From positions 1 to 29,384 of the IMG/VR virus record IMGVR_UViG_3300048032_000140: DNA of 29,384 nt, one strand, 5' to 3'. Below, in pieces: positions 8,373 to 16,272 of this stretch. Under the pieces are notes generated by a model. The model was not told where the DNA came from and ran no database searches. It saw nothing but the letters and a program-made list of their open reading frames with translations. The DNA comes from a virus. The position numbers and the translations under genes were made by a program. Positions within the stretch are counted from its first letter, which is position 1, and every line of letters starts with the position of its first letter.

Positions 8373-9331
8373 TGTCCGAATTTCTAGAGAATCAATATAG
8401 GATTAATCCTAAATTCCACCAGAATCAAGTAAAGAGTATTCTACCTGAGTTTTATCAAACAGAATATCCTAAACTAGTTTCTTTTCTAGAGACGTATTAT
8501 AAGTATACGGGTGAAGACGGATCTATTTCTTTTGACGAACAAATTCAAAGATTGTTCAATATAAGAAACATTGCATCAACAGATCTACGATATTTGGATC
8601 TATTAATTTCTGAGCTTAGCGATGGATTAGAATCTGCTTCGTTCTATAAGAATCCGCGATTAATGACAAGATTACTTGCGGACTTATATCGAGCAAAAGG
8701 AACACAAATATCAACTGAACAGTTTTTCAAAGCATTCTTTAATGAAGATGTTGAAGTATCTTATCCTAAGAAAGATCTCTTTATTTTGAATGATAAACCT
8801 GGCGGTTCATTAATTGGACCTCAGTCACTACACTATATTCAAGACGATAGACGATATCAAATATTCTCAGTTCTTTTGAGAACAGGTCTATCGTTATTAG
8901 ATTTTGAAACGTTATATAAAAAACTGATACATCCAGCAGGATTCTATCTTGCAGTGGAGACTGTCACTCAGAGTTCTGCTGAGGTTGGTCTTGAAGCTGG
9001 AGAAGTTACAGATCCTCTAGAAGTACCTAACTATGCTATCGAACTCCAGACCAGACAGATGGGTTCACATGTACAAGCAAGATATTCTCTACTTACTATG
9101 GAAGAGAATGACGATATTGATAAACGAACTCAGGATCAGAAAGACACTGCTACAGGTATTGTCGTGAGTTCTTTAGAAACACTAGACAAATATGATGACA
9201 TTTCTTTACAGCAGTTGGTAGATGATTTCACCACAGTCGCAGAATGGGCAGGCGTGAAATCCCCAACATTGGATGATGAAGGTTTAGACCTATCTCAAGA
9301 TTATGAAACTTTAGACGCATCAGACCACTAA
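8372..9331 (+). CDS. Baseplate/tail protein in the gp7 or gpI position
   Basis: This 319-residue protein directly follows gp6, where T4 has gp7 and P2 has gpI. The N-terminal two thirds are helical: FHQNQVKSILPEFYQTEYPK, LVSFLETYYKYTG, FNIRNIASTDLRYLDLL, FYKNPRLMTRLLADLYRAKG, then STEQFFKAFFNEDVEV and KKLIHPAGFYLAVET. This resembles wedge proteins of marine T4-like phages as I remember them, but it is far shorter than T4 gp7 (1032). The C-terminal 110 residues are acidic (DDISLQQLVDDFTTVAEW). I infer a wedge component linking gp6 to the fibres; the exact homologue is uncertain. It starts in TAATG overlap with gp6. Confidence 0.55.
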   Translation: MSEFLENQYRINPKFHQNQVKSILPEFYQTEYPKLVSFLETYYKYTGEDGSISFDEQIQRLFNIRNIASTDLRYLDLLISELSDGLESASFYKNPRLMTRLLADLYRAKGTQISTEQFFKAFFNEDVEVSYPKKDLFILNDKPGGSLIGPQSLHYIQDDRRYQIFSVLLRTGLSLLDFETLYKKLIHPAGFYLAVETVTQSSAEVGLEAGEVTDPLEVPNYAIELQTRQMGSHVQARYSLLTMEENDDIDKRTQDQKDTATGIVVSSLETLDKYDDISLQQLVDDFTTVAEWAGVKSPTLDDEGLDLSQDYETLDASDH

Positions 9332-9345
9332 TAACGGAATCCAAA

Positions 9346-12300
9346 ATGACAAGAAGAATTCTAGACACAGGCGGAGCTGCCAACGACGGGAAGGGGGATA
9401 CTCTTCGTGAAGCCAGTGAAAAAATTAATGCAAACTTCCAAGAACTTTATGATCTAACCACACTGTCAGGTGATGGTGATATTACTATAGGAGATCTTAG
9501 TGATATCGTTGATAGCTCTGTAAGCAAAGCAATCGGAAGTGCAGATCTAGGCGATGCTATTAGTAATAGTGCTACAGTAAGTTCTTTAGGTACACGGGTA
9601 ACTCAGAACGAAGGATTGATAACAACACTTGATCAGCAAATCGCTGACATCAACACATTAATTGAAAATACTGATATCGGCGAAAAGGGCCCGCAGGGTG
9701 ATCCAGGCCCGATAGGACCACAAGGATCTCTAGGATGGCAAGGTACTGTTGGACCTATAGGACCACAAGGTAGCGTTGGTGCTCAAGGAGAACAAGGTGT
9801 TCAGGGTAACGTTGGTGAACTAGGACCACAAGGTAATGTTGGTGCTCAGGGCGAACAGGGTGTCCAAGGTAACGTTGGTGAACTAGGACCACAAGGAGAA
9901 CGGGGCGCACAAGGAGAACAAGGTGTCCAAGGTAACGTTGGACCATTAGGTGCACAAGGAGAACGAGGTGCTCAAGGAGAACAAGGCGTTCAAGGAAACG
10001 TCGGTGAACTAGGTCCTCAAGGAGAGCGGGGTGCTCAGGGTTTCCAAGGCGTTCAAGGTAATGTCGGTGAACTAGGACCACAAGGTAACGTTGGTGCTCA
10101 AGGAGAACAAGGTGTTCAGGGTAACGTTGGACCATTGGGTGCTCAGGGTATTCAGGGTTCTCAAGGTGAACAAGGTGTCCAAGGTAATGTCGGTGAACTG
10201 GGTGCACAAGGGGAACAAGGTGCACAAGGAGAACAAGGTGTTCAAGGTAATGTTGGTCCATTAGGTGCACAAGGTCAGCAAGGCGCACAAGGGGAACAAG
10301 GTGTCCAAGGTAACGTTGGTCCATTGGGTCCTCAAGGTGAGGCCGGCGCACAAGGTGAACAAGGTGTCCAAGGTAATGTTGGTCCATTAGGTGCTCAGGG
10401 CATTCAGGGTTCTCAAGGTGAACAAGGTGTTCAAGGAAACGTTGGACCTCTAGGACCACAGGGTGGACAAGGTGCTATAGGTGAACAGGGCATCCAAGGT
10501 AATGTTGGTCCATTAGGTGCTCAGGGTGATCGGGGACCACAGGGCTTCCAAGGTATTCAAGGTAATGTTGGTCTATTGGGTCCTCAAGGTTCGCCGGGTA
10601 CGGTTGGTCCACAGGGTGTTCAAGGTAATGTCGGTGAGATAGGACCACAAGGAGAAGCTGGTGCTCAAGGGTCCACTGGACTTCAAGGTAACGTCGGTCC
10701 ATTGGGTGGACAGGGTGTCCAAGGATCACAGGGTACTGTCGGTGTTCAAGGTAATGTCGGTGTTCGTGGTGCACAAGGTGAAGATGGACCACAAGGTTCT
10801 ACCGGCGTACAGGGTGAAGTAGGAGATAAAGGTGCTCAGGGTGAAGCAGGCCCACAGGGATCTGCTGGTATTCAGGGCAACGTCGGAGACAAAGGTTCTC
10901 AAGGCGATAAGGGAGAACAAGGAGAGCAGGGTCTACAAGGAAACGTTGGAGACAAAGGTGTCCAAGGTAGTCAAGGTTTTCAAGGTTCTGTTGGCGTTCA
11001 AGGTAACGTTGGTGATAAAGGTGCTCAGGGAGACACTGGTGCACAGGGTCTAGTTGGTCCTCAAGGTGCAGTCGGAGACACTGGTGCACAAGGTGAAACT
11101 GGAGCCACAGGAGAAAAAGGTGCAACTGGTGAAACTGGAGCGCAGGGTGGTCAAGGTCTTACTGGTGATCCAGGCCCTAAAGGTCCAGCAGGAACTACGC
11201 CAGGCCCAGTAGGTCCACAAGGATTGCCTGGCGATGCGGGTCCTCAAGGACCAGCAGGTACAACCCCAGGCCCAGTAGGTCCACAAGGTGCTACAGGTGA
11301 CGCAGGTCCACAAGGTGCTGTAGGTGATACTGGTGCACAAGGTGAAACAGGCGCACAGGGTATTGTAGGACCGCAAGGTACAGTTGGTTCTCAAGGTAGT
11401 GCAGGTGCACAGGGTCAAGCTGGTGCCCAAGGTGCGGTTGGATTCCAAGGTGCACAGGGACTAGTAGGTAATCAAGGTGCTGTAGGTGATCAGGGTGCTC
11501 AAGGTGATACTGGTGCGCAGGGTAATGCGGGTACACAAGGAGCAGTAGGTAACCAAGGTGCTGTAGGTGATCAGGGTGCTCAAGGTGATTCTGGTGCTCA
11601 AGGTGACACTGGACCGCAAGGTGCTGTAGGTTTCCAAGGTGCACAGGGATTAGTAGGTAATCAAGGAGAGCAAGGTGCTCAAGGCGCAGTTGGATTCCAA
11701 GGTGCACAGGGACTAGTTGGACCACAAGGAGAACAAGGTTCCCAAGGTGCTGTAGGTTTCCAAGGTGCCCAAGGTCTAGTTGGACCACAAGGTGAGCAAG
11801 GTTCCCAAGGTGCTGTTGGATTCCAAGGTGCACAGGGTCTAGTAGGTAATCAAGGAGAACAAGGGGATAAAGGAAATCAAGGCGAGCGTGGAGCTCAAGG
11901 TTTAGTAGGTCCTCAAGGAGAACAAGGTTCTCAGGGTGAAGTTGGATTCCAAGGTGCACAGGGTCTAGTTGGACCACAAGGTGAGCAAGGTTCCCAAGGT
12001 GAAGTTGGATTCCAAGGGGCGCAGGGTCTAGTAGGTAATCAAGGTGAACAAGGTGCCCAAGGTGCGGTTGGATTCCAAGGTGCACAGGGTCTAGTTGGAC
12101 CACAAGGAGAACAAGGTTCTCAGGGTGCTGTTGGATTCCAAGGCGCCCAAGGTCTAGTTGGACCACAAGGAGAACAGGGTGCACAGGGTGCTGTAGGTTT
12201 CCAAGGTGCACAGGGACTAGTTGGTCCTCAAGGTGAGCAGGGAGGCCAAGGTGAAGTTGGTTACCAAGGTGCTCAAGGTCTAGTTGGACCGCAAGGTGAG

Positions 12301-13347
12301 CAGGGTGCCCAAGGTGCTGTTGGATTCCAAGGCGCCCAAGGTCTAGTTGGACCACAAGGAGAACAAGGTGCCCAAGGTGAAGTTGGTTACCAAGGTGCTC
12401 AAGGTCTAGTTGGACCACAGGGAGAACAAGGTGGTCAAGGTCCCGTAGGCTACCAAGGTGCCCAAGGTCTAGTTGGACCACAGGGAGAACAAGGTTCTCA
12501 GGGTGCTGTAGGTTACCAAGGTGCACAGGGTCTAGTCGGACCACAGGGAGAACAAGGTGGTCAGGGAGCAGTTGGATTCCAAGGTGCACAGGGTCTAGTA
12601 GGTAATCAGGGTGCTGTAGGTAATAAAGGTGCTCAAGGTGAGGTAGGTAATAAAGGTGCTCAGGGTGAAGATGGTCCTCAAGGTGAACAGGGTGGACAAG
12701 GTGCTGTAGGTAATAAAGGTGCTCAAGGATCTGTAGGTGACCAAGGTGCTCAAGGTGCCGTAGGTAATAAAGGTCCTCAAGGTGAGGTAGGTAATAAAGG
12801 TGCCCAAGGTGAGGATGGACCACAAGGTGACCAAGGCCCTCAAGGTGGGGTGGGTGATAAAGGACCTCAAGGTGGAGTAGGTGATAAAGGAGCCCAAGGT
12901 GAAACTGGAGCGCAGGGTGAACAGGGTGGACAAGGTGCTGTTGGAGATCAGGGACCACAGGGAGTTTCTGGTTCAGTAGGTGCACAGGGTCCAGTCGGAG
13001 GATTTGGTAATGCAGTATTGTTTGATACCAGCTCAAATCTACCTAGTAACATTAACTCAACTGCATCAGCTATGATTAGACAGTTCCGTACAGTGAACAC
13101 TATATATGCTGGGGATGTTTATTGGCATATTGGAACTGGTCGTGTTTACAGGGCAACAGTTGACAGAATAAATACTACGACGAATTCCACTTTTACTGAG
13201 TTGACAAATAACCAAGGATTTGTGGATATGAGTGGACTACTAAATACAGGGACAGCACCCAATGAACGTATTGAGTTCACAAGTAACAGTATTGATATCT
13301 TTGACAATAGCAATAATCTAAGAGTCAAGATTGGTAAAATATCGTAA
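9346..13347 (+). CDS. Collagen-like tail fibre protein
   Basis: The 1333-residue protein has three parts. Residues 1-111 form a head: [20 protein letters not shown] then [12 protein letters not shown], a short anchor motif seen at the start of many phage fibres, followed by a probable coiled coil. Residues 112-1220 are almost unbroken Gly-X-Y triplets, mostly GAQ, GEQ, GPQ, GNV and GLV, with Gln in Y most often. Two GTTP interruptions occur near 616 and 638. Most triplets are arranged in 21-residue repeats. Residues 1221-1333 are a globular tip ending [11 protein letters not shown]. The protein should trimerise as a collagen helix, projecting a receptor-binding tip. It starts 14 bases after the baseplate operon and is followed by an oxygenase and a glycosyltransferase. 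All 16 lysines in the collagen part are in the Y position. Confidence 0.92.
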   Translation: MTRRILDTGGAANDGKGDTLREASEKINANFQELYDLTTLSGDGDITIGDLSDIVDSSVSKAIGSADLGDAISNSATVSSLGTRVTQNEGLITTLDQQIADINTLIENTDIGEKGPQGDPGPIGPQGSLGWQGTVGPIGPQGSVGAQGEQGVQGNVGELGPQGNVGAQGEQGVQGNVGELGPQGERGAQGEQGVQGNVGPLGAQGERGAQGEQGVQGNVGELGPQGERGAQGFQGVQGNVGELGPQGNVGAQGEQGVQGNVGPLGAQGIQGSQGEQGVQGNVGELGAQGEQGAQGEQGVQGNVGPLGAQGQQGAQGEQGVQGNVGPLGPQGEAGAQGEQGVQGNVGPLGAQGIQGSQGEQGVQGNVGPLGPQGGQGAIGEQGIQGNVGPLGAQGDRGPQGFQGIQGNVGLLGPQGSPGTVGPQGVQGNVGEIGPQGEAGAQGSTGLQGNVGPLGGQGVQGSQGTVGVQGNVGVRGAQGEDGPQGSTGVQGEVGDKGAQGEAGPQGSAGIQGNVGDKGSQGDKGEQGEQGLQGNVGDKGVQGSQGFQGSVGVQGNVGDKGAQGDTGAQGLVGPQGAVGDTGAQGETGATGEKGATGETGAQGGQGLTGDPGPKGPAGTTPGPVGPQGLPGDAGPQGPAGTTPGPVGPQGATGDAGPQGAVGDTGAQGETGAQGIVGPQGTVGSQGSAGAQGQAGAQGAVGFQGAQGLVGNQGAVGDQGAQGDTGAQGNAGTQGAVGNQGAVGDQGAQGDSGAQGDTGPQGAVGFQGAQGLVGNQGEQGAQGAVGFQGAQGLVGPQGEQGSQGAVGFQGAQGLVGPQGEQGSQGAVGFQGAQGLVGNQGEQGDKGNQGERGAQGLVGPQGEQGSQGEVGFQGAQGLVGPQGEQGSQGEVGFQGAQGLVGNQGEQGAQGAVGFQGAQGLVGPQGEQGSQGAVGFQGAQGLVGPQGEQGAQGAVGFQGAQGLVGPQGEQGGQGEVGYQGAQGLVGPQGEQGAQGAVGFQGAQGLVGPQGEQGAQGEVGYQGAQGLVGPQGEQGGQGPVGYQGAQGLVGPQGEQGSQGAVGYQGAQGLVGPQGEQGGQGAVGFQGAQGLVGNQGAVGNKGAQGEVGNKGAQGEDGPQGEQGGQGAVGNKGAQGSVGDQGAQGAVGNKGPQGEVGNKGAQGEDGPQGDQGPQGGVGDKGPQGGVGDKGAQGETGAQGEQGGQGAVGDQGPQGVSGSVGAQGPVGGFGNAVLFDTSSNLPSNINSTASAMIRQFRTVNTIYAGDVYWHIGTGRVYRATVDRINTTTNSTFTELTNNQGFVDMSGLLNTGTAPNERIEFTSNSIDIFDNSNNLRVKIGKIS
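9778..11037 (+). repeat. Collagen repeat block A: 20 tandem 63-bp units
   Basis: Exactly twenty 21-residue units fill this stretch with no insertions, consensus [19 protein letters not shown] plus two variable residues. The GNVG core is kept in all but one unit (GEVG in unit 17). Units 1-12 are close to identical; units 13-20 drift, gaining GDK triplets at the end. DNA units differ mainly at third codon positions, so the repeat is kept at protein level. Confidence 0.92.
11620..12627 (+). repeat. Collagen repeat block B: about 16 tandem 63-bp units
   Basis: A second 21-residue family fills this stretch, consensus [19 protein letters not shown] plus two residues. The GAQGLVG core is invariant, and an aromatic residue (F or Y) recurs once per unit. 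The fourth/fifth units are altered to GDKGNQGER and lack one aromatic triplet. The last unit decays into [10 protein letters not shown]. It has the same period as block A but a different sequence, so the two blocks were amplified separately. Confidence 0.92.
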
Positions 13348-13355
13348 TTGAATAC

Positions 13356-13371
13356 ACCCCCGAAAGGGGGT
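13356..13371 (+). terminator. GC-rich GAAA-loop hairpin between the fibre and oxygenase genes
   Basis: Five C, a GAAA tetraloop and five G form a stable stem (13357-13361 with 13366-13370), extended by one A-T pair. It lies 9 bases after the fibre stop and 18 bases before the oxygenase ATG. There is no U-run after it (TTCCAC), so it is more likely an RNA stability, attenuation or partial-termination element than a full intrinsic terminator. Confidence 0.5.
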
Positions 13372-13389
13372 TCCACATACAGGTATATT

Positions 13390-13944
13390 ATGTTTACAGT
13401 AATTGATAATTTTTATGCAGATCCCGACTCAGTTCGGGATTATGCTTTAAGTCTAGACTTTAATGTTTCGGGTAACTATCCCGGCCTAAGAACATCTCCA
13501 TGTACCAATGCTGGTGGATATGTTGATTCTATGAAAAACTCTTTAGAGGGGATCATAGGAAAAGCAATAACATACTTTCCACTAGACAACTATAACACTT
13601 CCTTCCAATACACTACCGAAAACTGCAAGACATGGATTCATCACGATAAAATGTCCTATGCGGGAGTCGTGTATCTAACGCCTGACGCGCCTCTAGATTC
13701 CGGAACTGCAATCTATAAACATAGACAGACTGGAATTATGAAACATGAAGATTCATGTCCAGTAGATTTTAATGAATTCCAGTTGGTTGAAGGTGACTGG
13801 GACATTGTTGCAGAATCTAAAAATATTTACAACCGACTGGTATTATATGATGCGATGTACTATCATCGCAGTGTAGTTCCCGGCTTTGGTTCAAACCAAT
13901 ACGACGGTAGATTATTTCAGACATTCTTCTTTGAGGCAGAATAA
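13390..13944 (+). CDS. 2-oxoglutarate/Fe(II) oxygenase-fold protein, DUF6445-like
   Basis: From the ATG at 13390 the protein has 184 residues. It has the double-stranded beta-helix oxygenase set: an HxD iron motif at H84-x-D86 (in WIHHDK), a distal iron histidine at H159 (YYHRSV), and an arginine R174 (DGRLFQTFFF) placed to bind 2-oxoglutarate. The stretches AGVVYLTPDAPLDSGTAIYK and YNRLVLYDAMYYHRS match the DUF6445 pattern as I remember it. Related enzymes hydroxylate proteins or small molecules. A longer reading frame begins at a TTG at 13348, but that would run through the hairpin and encode an unlikely leader. The stop overlaps the glycosyltransferase start (TAATG), so the two are coupled. 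The likely substrate is the preceding fibre, by inference. Confidence 0.82.
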   Translation: MFTVIDNFYADPDSVRDYALSLDFNVSGNYPGLRTSPCTNAGGYVDSMKNSLEGIIGKAITYFPLDNYNTSFQYTTENCKTWIHHDKMSYAGVVYLTPDAPLDSGTAIYKHRQTGIMKHEDSCPVDFNEFQLVEGDWDIVAESKNIYNRLVLYDAMYYHRSVVPGFGSNQYDGRLFQTFFFEAE

Positions 13945-14822
13945 TGAAATTGATGACAACGTTGTTGACTTCCAACGACATCCCTAAGTTAGCACGATTA
14001 GTTAAATCTGCCCAACAAGTCATCAAAATTGAACCAATCGAATGGGAAGTGGTGATCGTTGTAAATAGTATTCATGAAGGATACTATGAAGATGTATGCG
14101 CACTTAATTTACCATTCCGTGTAGTCAATACGGAAAGTAATGGTAAACCAGGCCGTGGTAAAAATGCATGTCTAGATGTATTTCTAGAAAGTGACTGTGA
14201 TTTTGTATCTCAGATCGATGGAGATGATTTTTTATATCCGTCATACTTACAGTCGTTGTGGAATCATTATAAGCATTATCCTTGCATTGATGTTCTAGGT
14301 GTGGTACCATGTGATTCTATTTGCAGTTGGGAATTGGTTTCGGGACATTACTGGCAAGTTAATGAAACTTACTTTGCAAGTGTATGGGGCACATCGATGT
14401 GCTCTCCTCACGAAAACTTAGGACCACAAGAAAGTCATTTGTTTATTGATGAACGTCCAGTGTCGGTTGACTTCATTATGTTGCAGAGTCGTAAGTCTGC
14501 ACAAATAAAAATGAACGAAGATATTGGTAACGGAGAAGATCACGCATACACCTACAAGTTATTAGCAGAACACCAGAAGGGAAATCTGTGTTACTTCCTA
14601 TCAATGTCAAGCGACTTATATTGTATCGATAGGACGACTGAAGGAAGTGCTCAGAAGGTTCATAGTTACGAAGAATATTTACAGCCGCTGAAGGACGAAG
14701 CACTTAAACATGTCTCCCAGTGGAGAAGTAGTGCATATGAACTTCCGGTAATATACAAAGACTTATTGATGAATCATCATCAAAAAGAATCATGGTTAAA
14801 CAAATTTTTAAATGACTCATAA
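13944..14822 (+). CDS. Glycosyltransferase, GT-A fold (family 2-like)
   Basis: This 292-residue protein begins with a nucleotide-sugar binding strand pattern (MKLMTTLLTSNDIPKLARLV, then EWEVVIVVNS at 34-42). It has SNGKPGRGKNACLD (65-78), resembling the loop before the catalytic site in GT2 enzymes, and FVSQIDGDDFLYP (87-99) with the DxDD metal/sugar-nucleotide motif at 92-95. A later GEDHAYTYKLL (about 193-203) fits the acceptor-side ED motif. It has no membrane segment, so it would act in the cytoplasm on a soluble acceptor. It is translationally coupled to the oxygenase and precedes the gp8 promoter, so it closes the fibre-modification group. Sugar donor and acceptor cannot be read from the sequence. 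Confidence 0.8.
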   Translation: MKLMTTLLTSNDIPKLARLVKSAQQVIKIEPIEWEVVIVVNSIHEGYYEDVCALNLPFRVVNTESNGKPGRGKNACLDVFLESDCDFVSQIDGDDFLYPSYLQSLWNHYKHYPCIDVLGVVPCDSICSWELVSGHYWQVNETYFASVWGTSMCSPHENLGPQESHLFIDERPVSVDFIMLQSRKSAQIKMNEDIGNGEDHAYTYKLLAEHQKGNLCYFLSMSSDLYCIDRTTEGSAQKVHSYEEYLQPLKDEALKHVSQWRSSAYELPVIYKDLLMNHHQKESWLNKFLNDS

Positions 14823-14828
14823 AAACGT

Positions 14829-14836
14829 TATAAATA
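14829..14836 (+). promoter_or_regulatory. T4-type late promoter box before gp8
   Basis: An exact TATAAATA lies in the 50-base gap between the glycosyltransferase stop and the gp8 ATG at 14873. Transcription would start near 14842-14844. It gives the gp8 to chaperone gene set (14.9-27.6 kb) its own late start. Confidence 0.8.
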
Positions 14837-14872
14837 TAAGAATAATATTTCTAACATGCGTAGGATAAGAAC

Positions 14873-16264
14873 ATGGCAGCAATTGTAAGACAGACATTAA
14901 GTAGGAGCTTAGCGAAGGATCTGCTGATAGATATGCAATCTTCTGACAGTTACTATATTGGTATCGGTAAATCAGACGAATTTCCAGTTTCAGAAAATTC
15001 GGAAACAACTATAGACCCAGTAGACTGTCCACGTGATGAAAGAGAGTTCCGACATAACCTACAATCAATCAAGAAAATTGAGGGTTCAACATTCGTTGCC
15101 AAGAGAGTAAATTGGTCATCGGGATCGATATACACTGGATGGGATGACGCAACTTCTTCGGATATCGTAGAGCCATGGACGCCATTTTACGTATTAAACG
15201 ATGCTAAAGAAGTATACGTTTGTATTGATTATGGTAAGAATGTAGATGGTACTCCAAAGCAATCTATGGTCGAGCCTAATTACGGCTACCATAAAGATCT
15301 TCTAGATTCAATAGATCCTACCAACACATGGGACCATACCAAAGTTTTTGAAACTGGAGATGGATATACATGGAAGTTCTTATACTCCATAACACCGGAG
15401 CGAATCTACCAGTTCTTATCATCCAACCACTTTCCGATACAAGAAACAGAACCAGATTACCACGGTGGGGATTCAATCGAAGACCTACAGCGTGATGTTC
15501 ATCTTGCTGCTGTAGGTGGCCAAGTCACCCGTGCAAAGGTAATAACACAAGGTCTTGGTTACGTAACCGAACCTACGGTCACGGTAGTCGGTGATGGATC
15601 AGGCGCAACTGCTACTGCTGTTATTGACGCTGATGGTAAGGTCACTGAAATTAAAATGACGGACTACGGTTCTGGATACACATACGCTTCGCTTACAGTA
15701 ACCGATGGCGATACCGAAAACTGTACGGCAGTACCAGTAGTAACTACCTCAGAAGGTCTGGGTAAGAACCCTATAGATGATTTGAAAACAAGTTCTATTC
15801 TAGCAGGTATCAAACCAGACGGTAATGTCAACGGAACATTTATCACTCGAAACACTTTCCGTGAAATGGGTCTTATTAAATCTCCGCTACTACCAGACGG
15901 ATCTACTCCGTTCACCGGAACTTCGGTAAAAGTATTACCTACATTGACCTTAGAAGATACCTCACCATTTATATCAGGAAAACTTATAACGGGCGGAAGT
16001 AGTATTGCCAAGGCATATGTTGATCAGTCCGATGGTAACGTTGTTCATTACCATCAAAATGAATCGACAGGGTTTGTCGAGTTCGAAGAAAATGAGGCCG
16101 TAGTTCAAGAAGGTCAGGTTGCGGGTGTTATTGCAACGGGTGGATTGTCTCCAGTAAATGGTATAGATCGCTTCTCTGGTGAAGTCCTATATATTGAGAC
16201 AAGAAAAAGAATCAGACGCGACGAAGAACAACAAGAAGATATCAAGATCGTAATAACCGTTTAG
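14873..16264 (+). CDS. 8: Baseplate wedge protein, gp8-like
   Basis: The 463-residue protein (T4 gp8 is 334) has a gp8-type start, YYIGIGKSDEFPVSENSE, with the middle GDGYTWKFLYSITPERI (about 162-178). The end GEVLYIETRKRIRRDEEQQE then DIKIVITV matches gp8 C-termini. gp8 is a dimeric wedge subunit bridging gp7, gp10 and gp6. The extra length is an insert near 222-275 with two glycine-rich beta units (GLGYVTEPTVTVVGDGSGAT and a following DYGSGYTYASLTV), a repeat type common in phage structural proteins. It is the first gene behind the late promoter at 14829. AGGA at 16264-16267, spanning its end, serves the next gene. Confidence 0.85.
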   Translation: MAAIVRQTLSRSLAKDLLIDMQSSDSYYIGIGKSDEFPVSENSETTIDPVDCPRDEREFRHNLQSIKKIEGSTFVAKRVNWSSGSIYTGWDDATSSDIVEPWTPFYVLNDAKEVYVCIDYGKNVDGTPKQSMVEPNYGYHKDLLDSIDPTNTWDHTKVFETGDGYTWKFLYSITPERIYQFLSSNHFPIQETEPDYHGGDSIEDLQRDVHLAAVGGQVTRAKVITQGLGYVTEPTVTVVGDGSGATATAVIDADGKVTEIKMTDYGSGYTYASLTVTDGDTENCTAVPVVTTSEGLGKNPIDDLKTSSILAGIKPDGNVNGTFITRNTFREMGLIKSPLLPDGSTPFTGTSVKVLPTLTLEDTSPFISGKLITGGSSIAKAYVDQSDGNVVHYHQNESTGFVEFEENEAVVQEGQVAGVIATGGLSPVNGIDRFSGEVLYIETRKRIRRDEEQQEDIKIVITV

Positions 16265-16272
16265 GATAAATC

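Noticed and set aside
9778-12627. CRISPR-like regular repeats
   Set aside because: The 63-bp repeats are in frame, code for collagen triplets, vary at third codon positions, and have no unique spacers.
11291-13036. A 581-residue open frame on the minus strand opposite the collagen gene
   Set aside because: It is a Leu/His/Val-rich mirror of the Gly-X-Y codons (for example [10 protein letters not shown]) and is open only because the repeat DNA lacks stops in that frame. Other open frames on both strands between 9755 and 12933 are explained the same way.
13348-13389. TTG start extending the oxygenase by 14 residues
   Set aside because: It lies across a stable hairpin and encodes a leader (NTPPKGGSTYRYI) unlike the family; the ATG at 13390 gives a normal DUF6445-like N-terminus.
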